Assembly (NCBI RefSeq): GCF_013166655.1
Contig: NZ_JABKCA010000020.1
Coordinates: 1 to 64,000, forward strand
Source of the DNA: Lentimicrobium sp. L6
GTDB taxonomy: Bacteria; Bacteroidota; Bacteroidia; Bacteroidales; UBA12170
Length of the DNA: 64,000 bases
Direction of reading: 5' to 3'
The position numbers and the translations under genes are program-made. Positions 58,614 through 64,000 of the stretch are shown in pieces. Position 1 is the first letter of the stretch. Each line of letters begins with the position of its first letter. The notes below the pieces were generated by a model. It saw only the letters and a list, made by a program, of their open reading frames with translations, made no database searches and had not been told where the DNA came from.

Positions 58614-61355
58614 ATGAGAAAAAACCTTTGTCTCCTTTTAATATTAATTTCTGGAATAGTATTGAGTCAGAATGCTAATCGCGAAATTGACAGTCTCCAA
58701 AATATTCTTGGTTTAAGTCAGAATAAAAAATGGGTTGATGCTGCTGTAGAACTATCATTCAAACTAAGACATAATGAACCCAATTACAGTGAAGAGTTGA
58801 TCACAGAAGCCATCGAACTTTCAAAAAGACTTGATTATAAATACGGATTGGCTAATGCCTATATGTTTAAAGGCCAGTATTCCTATGACAATAATAAAGT
58901 TTTAAGCGGACTAACCTTTTATCAAAAGTCTTACGAAATATATAATAAAATAAACAAACCAAAAAAAGCAGCGAACTCGATATACGGTATAGGTGAAGGT
59001 CTATCTAGAATTCATAAAACCAAAGAATCTAATGATACCTTAAAATTTGCATTGGACAAATATATTGAACAAATAGAGCCTAGCGATTTATCTGATTTTT
59101 ATCAATTATTATCTAGCAATTATAAAGATTTAGGCAACCAAGAATATGCAATTGCCTATATAGATACAGCTATCATTATAGAACAAGAGAACCAATTAAC
59201 ATACAAATTAGTAAACTCTTATAATAGCCTCGGTATTATTCATTCCGACATAGGTAATTACAAACAATCTATATTTAATTATGATAAATGCGAATATATT
59301 GCTCGTCAATTAAACGACACACTGAGTATCTCTTATGCTATAAGTAATAAAGCACTCATTTATTTAGATTGGGGAGTGTATGATGAAGCCCTAAGCCTAT
59401 TTCTTCAAGGTCAAGAATTAACGCAAGCACTGGGCTTAGAAAAAGAACTATCAATAGATCTTTCCAATATAGCTTTGGTTTATCAGGAAACCAAGGACTT
59501 AAATAAGGCCAAAACTTATTACCAACGCGCCCTTCGGTTAGCTGAAGAATACGGTCAGGACGAAACAGTCTCGATAATTCAACATAATTTAGGAGACATA
59601 CTCTATACAGAAGGGAACTACGATTCCGCACTGATTCTTTTGAATAAAAGTATGAGGTATGAAATGAATAACAACCGCACACTAGGAATTGCTCAATCGA
59701 AGAGTATGATTGCCAATGTTTATGTGGCTATGGGCAAATATCCCTTAGCATTTTCATATTTTGAAGATGCCAAAAGTGTTTTTGAAAAATTCGGGAGCAA
59801 ACTCGACTTGGCTAACCTCTTTATTGATTACGCTAAAGCTCATGAAACACTACTAAACGACTCATTATCTGTAGAATACTACAATAAAGGACTTGAAATA
59901 GCTATTCAAATCAATGCAACAAACATTATCCAAATAGGCTATGAGGCTGCCTCTAAAAACTATGAACGACTAGAAGATTTTAAACAAGCATTATACTATT
60001 ATAAAGCTTTTAAAGAACTGAACGATACCATTTATAATGAACATGTTAGTAGTCGTATTGACTATATGTCACTAAAATTAGAAAATCAAGAACGAGAAAA
60101 AGATTTAGAAAAACTAGCTAATGAACAAAAGGTTTTCACATTAGAAAACCAAACCAAAAGAAACCGTTTATTTTTCATTATTATTGTCCTCATTATCATA
60201 CTAGTTTTCTTTGTTTGGCTTTATTTCTTAAACCAACGTTCTCAAAAGCAGATTAAGCAACAGTACAATGTACTTTTGGAGAGTGAGCAGAAAATAAAAG
60301 CGCTTCTCGACGCTAGTTTCGATTCTACCATATTAGTGGATATTCATGGAGAAATCATCACAGCAAACTCTAATGATTTAAACGGTTTCCTCCCCGATCA
60401 AGCAAATATTTTAAACAAATCCATTTTCAGCTTCTTCAAGAAAACCAATAGAGTTGTATTAGAGAAATTCTCAGAATTAGTTCTCAGCTCTAAAACTTAT
60501 AAAGAGTTACATGTGGTTGATGATAAGAATATATTCAATATCAAGATTAGTCCTATCATTGATATGAATCAAAATATTGTTTCTTTAGCTTTCTACATTA
60601 AGGATATCACTCAAATTGAAAAAGACAAGAAAGAAAAACGAGTAATGGAAAGCCAATTAATTCAAACCCAAAAAATGGAAACTGTAGGAACCATGGCTGG
60701 AGGAATTGCTCATGATTTTAATAACTACTTGGCTACTATCAAGGGATATGTGGATATGTCCTTGGAAGATATTGAAACTGACCATCATGTGCATACCTAT
60801 TTAACCAATACCATGAAAGCAGTTACTCTATCCCAACAAACTGTTCAAAAACTACTCACCTTTAGTCGAGGAAAAGATATTATTATGGATAAGATATCCT
60901 TCGACCAACTGTTGACAGATAGCATAGATATTATTAAGGGATCTAAACCTAAAAATATTGATCTCATCTATCCAAACGAAGAATTCAATATAGAATTACT
61001 TGCAGATAAAAACCAAATTACACAAGTTATCATAAATATTATAACCAATGCATTTCATGCAATTGATGATCATAATGGTAGTGTCAAAATTGAAGCCTTT
61101 CCTAACATGACTTTAGCAGAGTTTGACCATAAAAAAATGATTTGTCTTAAAATATCTGATGATGGTATTGGAATGGATAAAGAAACCATTCAAAGAGTAT
61201 TCGAACCCTTCTTTACTACTAAAGAAGTTGGAAAGGGAACAGGCCTTGGTTTATCTGTTGTTACTGGAATAGTGAAGCAACATAATGGCAAAATAACAGT
61301 GGAATCAGAATTTGGAAAAGGAACTATTTTTTCATTATATTTACCGATAATTTAA
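58614..61355 (+). CDS. TPR-containing PAS histidine kinase
   Basis: This 913-residue sensor kinase has a signal peptide (~1-18, cleavage near VLSQNA), then a periplasmic region of about ten TPRs (~35-480), with units such as YNSLGIIHSDIGNYKQSIFN and LSNIALVYQETKDLNKAKTY. A coiled coil precedes a transmembrane helix (~517-540). A PAS domain (~557-670), HisKA with His ~700 in GGIAHDFNNYLATIKGY and an ATPase domain (G1 ISDDGIGMD, G2 GTGLGLSVV) are cytoplasmic. The HDFNN variant of the H-box is typical of NtrB/PAS-type kinases that act on separate regulators. It is followed after 25 bases by a single-domain response regulator, its probable partner. TPR sensors of this kind are common in Bacteroidota; the ligand is unknown. 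Confidence 0.9.
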   Translation: MRKNLCLLLILISGIVLSQNANREIDSLQNILGLSQNKKWVDAAVELSFKLRHNEPNYSEELITEAIELSKRLDYKYGLANAYMFKGQYSYDNNKVLSGLTFYQKSYEIYNKINKPKKAANSIYGIGEGLSRIHKTKESNDTLKFALDKYIEQIEPSDLSDFYQLLSSNYKDLGNQEYAIAYIDTAIIIEQENQLTYKLVNSYNSLGIIHSDIGNYKQSIFNYDKCEYIARQLNDTLSISYAISNKALIYLDWGVYDEALSLFLQGQELTQALGLEKELSIDLSNIALVYQETKDLNKAKTYYQRALRLAEEYGQDETVSIIQHNLGDILYTEGNYDSALILLNKSMRYEMNNNRTLGIAQSKSMIANVYVAMGKYPLAFSYFEDAKSVFEKFGSKLDLANLFIDYAKAHETLLNDSLSVEYYNKGLEIAIQINATNIIQIGYEAASKNYERLEDFKQALYYYKAFKELNDTIYNEHVSSRIDYMSLKLENQEREKDLEKLANEQKVFTLENQTKRNRLFFIIIVLIIILVFFVWLYFLNQRSQKQIKQQYNVLLESEQKIKALLDASFDSTILVDIHGEIITANSNDLNGFLPDQANILNKSIFSFFKKTNRVVLEKFSELVLSSKTYKELHVVDDKNIFNIKISPIIDMNQNIVSLAFYIKDITQIEKDKKEKRVMESQLIQTQKMETVGTMAGGIAHDFNNYLATIKGYVDMSLEDIETDHHVHTYLTNTMKAVTLSQQTVQKLLTFSRGKDIIMDKISFDQLLTDSIDIIKGSKPKNIDLIYPNEEFNIELLADKNQITQVIINIITNAFHAIDDHNGSVKIEAFPNMTLAEFDHKKMICLKISDDGIGMDKETIQRVFEPFFTTKEVGKGTGLGLSVVTGIVKQHNGKITVESEFGKGTIFSLYLPII

Positions 61356-61380
61356 TTGTATTTACCAAAAAAACACAGCC

Positions 61381-61746
61381 ATGAAGAAGATTTTATTAAT
61401 TGATGATGATACCCATTTTAGAGAAATGTTTGCCGTTTTACTAAAACGTAATAATTACGAAGTAATTGAAGCAACAGATGGCAGATACGCTAAAGAACTC
61501 TACAGCGAACACCAACCCCAGCTTGTTATTACAGATATTATCATGCCTGACAAAGAAGGCATAGAAACCATCCTCGATTTAAAAAAGGAATTTAAAGACA
61601 TAAAGATCATTGCTGTTTCAGGAGGAGGAAGAACAAATGCCATGGATAACCTGAGATCGGCAAGATTACTTGGAGCAACCCTAACATTTGAAAAACCTTT
61701 TGAAAACAAGGAAATTCTTGAGGCTATTGCCACCTTGATAGGATAA
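61381..61746 (+). CDS. Single-domain response regulator
   Basis: This 121-residue CheY-like receiver has the acidic pair in LLIDDDTHFREMF, phospho-acceptor Asp in LVITDIIMPDKEG, the Ser/Thr residue in IIAVSGGG and Lys in FEKPFENKEI. No output domain follows. It starts 25 bases after the TPR histidine kinase and is the obvious phosphate acceptor. As in the YfiR operon, no DNA-binding output is encoded next to it, so signals from both systems end in stand-alone receivers. A hairpin (61747-61773) directly after the stop may end the transcript. Confidence 0.92.
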   Translation: MKKILLIDDDTHFREMFAVLLKRNNYEVIEATDGRYAKELYSEHQPQLVITDIIMPDKEGIETILDLKKEFKDIKIIAVSGGGRTNAMDNLRSARLLGATLTFEKPFENKEILEAIATLIG

Positions 61747-62065
61747 GCTATTGTTATTTAAAAAACAATAAGCCAACCTCTTATATATCTGTTTTTTACA
61801 TAATTATACTAAGATACAAACTCTTATTTAGAATGAAATTTAGAAGTCTTCTAAACAATTTTGTATCCTACTGACATAGTGCTATTTACAAATGCATTTT
61901 TTGTGTCAAAATAATCAAACAAATCGTTATATACTGATTTACAGACCCTTAAGTCCAAACATACAACAACTGTAAAAGCAAGGACTATACGACTAATGTT
62001 TCTATTTTTGTCCATCAACCTGTTTTAGTTGAGTATAACAAAATTAAAAACAAAACATAAATACC
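61747..62065. other. Intergenic region with hairpin and rnf promoter
   Basis: A hairpin GCTATTGTT/AACAATAAGC (61747-61773, one bulge) follows the response regulator stop and may act as a weak terminator; it lacks a T-run. The TATTTTTG element at 62003-62010 is the likely rnfB promoter. Nothing else is seen. Confidence 0.5.
62003..62010 (+). promoter_or_regulatory. -7 promoter element of the rnf operon
   Basis: TATTTTTG, 55 bases before the GTG start of rnfB. Confidence 0.5.
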
Positions 62066-63055
62066 GTGAACGAAGTTATTATTTATGCCGTAAGTTCTCT
62101 AGGGGTTTTAGCCATTGTTGCTGCTGTAATTCTATATTTTGTGGCACAAAAATTCAAAGTTTTTGAAGATCCACGTATCGATGATGTAGAAGAAGTATTA
62201 CCCAGTGCCAATTGTGGTGGCTGTGGTTATGCTGGTTGTAGAGCTTTTGCTGAAGCTATTGTTAAAAAAGCTACTCTAGAAGGCTTTAATTGCCCTGTAG
62301 GAGGAAGCGATGTAATGGTTGATGTTGGTAAGGTAATGGGCATGGAAGCCGCAATGGCCGAACCTCAAATAGCTGTTGTAAGATGTAGTGGTTCTGTGGT
62401 CAATTCACCTGCTAAAGTTAAATACGATGGTATTGCCAATTGTGCAGCTGCCGCTACTGTATTTTCTGGAGAAGGAGGATGTTCTTATGGTTGCCTAGGA
62501 TTAGGTGACTGTGAAGTATCTTGTGATTTCGATGCCATCCACATCAATCCTGAAACCATGTTACCTGAAGTAACAGCAAATTGCGTGGCTTGTAATGCTT
62601 GTATTGTTGCTTGTCCCAAGGATATTATTGAACTAAGAAACCTAGGTAAAAAAGAACGTAGAATCTTTGTAGCCTGTGTAAATGAAGAAAAAGGTGCTCC
62701 AGCTAAGAAAAACTGCGATGTAGCTTGTATCGGATGTTCTAAATGTTTCAAAGTTTGTCCTTTCGATGCCATCGAAATGAAGAACAACAGAGCTTATATC
62801 GATTTTGAAAAGTGTAAGCTATGTAGAAAATGCGAACCCGTTTGTCCAACAAACGCCATTCACGAAATCAATTTCCCTCTTAGAAAGCTAAAGCCAGAAG
62901 GTGAAAAGCCTGCTGCTAAAAAAGAAGCTCCTGCAAAAGTAGCCGTTGCTGAAAAAGCTGTTCCTGCTGCAAAAGTGGAAAAAGAGGTGAAGAAAGTTGA
63001 AGAGCCTATTGCTAAAAAGGACTCTGATGCTAAAGAAAATACAGAAAAAGCTTAA
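62066..63055 (+). CDS. rnfB: Ion-translocating oxidoreductase complex subunit RnfB
   Basis: This 329-residue membrane-anchored iron-sulfur subunit of the Rnf complex passes electrons from reduced ferredoxin towards NAD+ with Na+ or H+ export. It starts at GTG: the N-terminal helix (~5-27) follows immediately and no better ATG exists. Next is the 4Fe-4S motif NCGGCGYAGC (~residues 50-60), then a ferredoxin-like part with several Cys clusters (CVACNACIVACP, CIGCSKCFKVCP, CKLCRKCEPVCP). The last ~55 residues are an Ala/Lys/Glu/Pro-rich tail (KPAAKKEAPAKVAVAEKAVP...) absent from short RnfB proteins. It is the first gene of the operon, 28 bases before rnfC, as in other Bacteroidota and clostridial-type Rnf operons that start with B/C. 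Confidence 0.96.
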   Translation: MNEVIIYAVSSLGVLAIVAAVILYFVAQKFKVFEDPRIDDVEEVLPSANCGGCGYAGCRAFAEAIVKKATLEGFNCPVGGSDVMVDVGKVMGMEAAMAEPQIAVVRCSGSVVNSPAKVKYDGIANCAAAATVFSGEGGCSYGCLGLGDCEVSCDFDAIHINPETMLPEVTANCVACNACIVACPKDIIELRNLGKKERRIFVACVNEEKGAPAKKNCDVACIGCSKCFKVCPFDAIEMKNNRAYIDFEKCKLCRKCEPVCPTNAIHEINFPLRKLKPEGEKPAAKKEAPAKVAVAEKAVPAAKVEKEVKKVEEPIAKKDSDAKENTEKA

Positions 63056-63083
63056 TTCTCTAAATAAATAAAAGGGGTATTAA

Positions 63084-64000
63084 ATGAAGACTTTTAAACT
63101 TGGTGGTGTACATCCACCTGAAAACAAATTATCGGCTCAAGCAGCCATTGAATATCTTCCGCTACCAAAGCAAGTAACAGTTCCAATAGGTCAACACTTA
63201 GGAGCTCCTGCAACGCCAGTAGTAAAAAAAGGTGACGAAATTAAAGTAGGGCAATTATTGGCTAAAGCTAGTGGTTTTATCTCTGCCAATATTCACTCAC
63301 CTGTATCGGGGAAAGTATTTAAAATTGATGATGTCTATGATTCTAGTGGATACCGTAAACCTTCAATCATTATTAATGTGGAGGGTGATGAATGGCTAGA
63401 GAACATCGATCAAAGTAAAGATATCGTAAAAGATATTAAGCTTTCAAACAAAGAAATTGTTGACAAGATTAACGAGATGGGGGTAGTAGGGCTTGGTGGC
63501 GCTACCTTCCCTTCTTTTGTTAAGTTAATGGTTCCTGAAGGAAAGAAAGTAGAATTTCTAGTTATTAATGGAGTGGAATGTGAGCCTTATTTGACTTCCG
63601 ATCATCGCTTAATGTTAGAGCGTGGTGAGGAAATGATGATTGGTATTAGCATCCTCATGAAGGGTCTAAATGTTGACAAAGCCTTAATTGGTGTAGAAAA
63701 CAACAAACCAGATGCTATAGAGGAGCTTAAAAGATTAGCCAAGAATTTCAAAGGTATCGAAATCCATCCTCTAAAAGTTCAATATCCCCAAGGTGGTGAA
63801 AAGCAGTTGATACAAGCCATTACTGGTAAAGAGGTTCCATCTGGGAAACTTCCTCTAGAAGTAGGTTGTGTAGTCAACAATGTGGGTACTGCATTGGCTG
63901 TTTATGAAGCGATCCAAAAGAACAAACCATTAATAGAACGTGTGGTGACTGTAACTGGCAAATCAGTGAAGAAGCCATCTAACTTTATGGTTAGAATTGG
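63084..64000 (+). CDS. rnfC: Rnf complex subunit RnfC (5' part, runs off the window)
   Basis: This is the first ~305 residues of the NADH/flavin- and Fe-S-binding peripheral subunit. The N-terminus MKTFKLGGVHPPENKLSAQ is the family start. A barrel-sandwich segment follows (PVVKKGDEIKVGQLLAKASG, NIHSPVSGKVFKI). Then comes the NADH-binding domain with MGVVGLGGATFPSFVKLMVP, VINGVECEPYLTSDHRLML and YPQGGEKQLIQAITGKEVPS, the motifs shared with NuoF. The two C-terminal 4Fe-4S clusters lie beyond the window. It is co-transcribed with rnfB. Confidence 0.95.
   Translation, partial: MKTFKLGGVHPPENKLSAQAAIEYLPLPKQVTVPIGQHLGAPATPVVKKGDEIKVGQLLAKASGFISANIHSPVSGKVFKIDDVYDSSGYRKPSIIINVEGDEWLENIDQSKDIVKDIKLSNKEIVDKINEMGVVGLGGATFPSFVKLMVPEGKKVEFLVINGVECEPYLTSDHRLMLERGEEMMIGISILMKGLNVDKALIGVENNKPDAIEELKRLAKNFKGIEIHPLKVQYPQGGEKQLIQAITGKEVPSGKLPLEVGCVVNNVGTALAVYEAIQKNKPLIERVVTVTGKSVKKPSNFMVRI

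Noticed and set aside
59356-59682. 108-codon frame antisense to the TPR kinase
   Set aside because: Shadow of well-formed TPR repeats on the plus strand.
1-64000. CRISPR array, prophage, integron or intact insertion sequence
   Set aside because: No regularly spaced repeats, integrase, phage structural genes or intact transposase were seen; only one transposase fragment near 14.2 kb.

Overview
The window looks like a chromosomal segment of an AT-rich member of the Bacteroidota, probably a free-living or marine Bacteroidales/Marinilabiliales-type organism. The evidence is consistent throughout. At least fifteen genes are preceded by the Bacteroidota -7 promoter element TAnnTTTG. Shine-Dalgarno sequences are almost absent. 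There is a T9SS type B sorting domain, TonB-dependent receptors with long signal peptides, a MORN-repeat secreted protein, a VPS10-like beta-propeller protein, a cysteate synthase of the kind linked to sulfonolipids, and the start of an Rnf operon. No phage, CRISPR array or intact insertion sequence is visible. The only mobile-element trace is a decayed transposase tail near 14.2 kb.

Layout. 0-5 kb: a small membrane protein, a TetR regulator with an aldehyde dehydrogenase, a hemolysin III family protein, and a long-chain polyprenyl diphosphate synthase. 5-10.5 kb (minus strand): tRNA-Val(GAC), a long RelA/SpoT protein whose hydrolase site is destroyed, a small conserved protein, the NfeD-FloA membrane-microdomain pair, and a MORN protein. 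10.6-17 kb: a large T9SS cargo protein, a TPR lipoprotein, a graveyard of broken gene fragments, then typA/bipA.

17.7-27.3 kb is the most distinctive part. An orphan five-PAS protein with a degenerate receiver is followed by an operon of TonB receptor, YfiR, CHASE8-HAMP-PAS histidine kinase, single-domain response regulator and receiver-kinase-receiver hybrid. It resembles the YfiR/YfiN system of gammaproteobacteria with the diguanylate cyclase replaced by a phosphorelay.

27.5-38 kb: a VPS10/BNR-repeat protein, a membrane-anchored AraC-TPR regulator facing an ankyrin lipoprotein across a perfect 40-bp palindrome, an acyltransferase, a DUF2293 protein, a YchJ protein and cysteate synthase. 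38-49 kb: a giant UvrA-like protein with four ATPase modules, the dapF-GNAT-mltG operon, a small secreted protein, a Tat-exported superoxide-reductase-like protein and a second TonB receptor.

49-64 kb: metK behind a leader that resembles a SAM-II riboswitch, a GH13 glucosidase with a PHP-GT4 fusion glycosyltransferase, an acyl-ACP thioesterase, an outer-membrane barrel protein, a GAF-like protein of unknown function, a TPR-PAS histidine kinase with its response regulator, and rnfB with the 5' part of rnfC running off the end of the window.

Functions are assigned by recognising motifs and families in the translated sequence. No database search was run.
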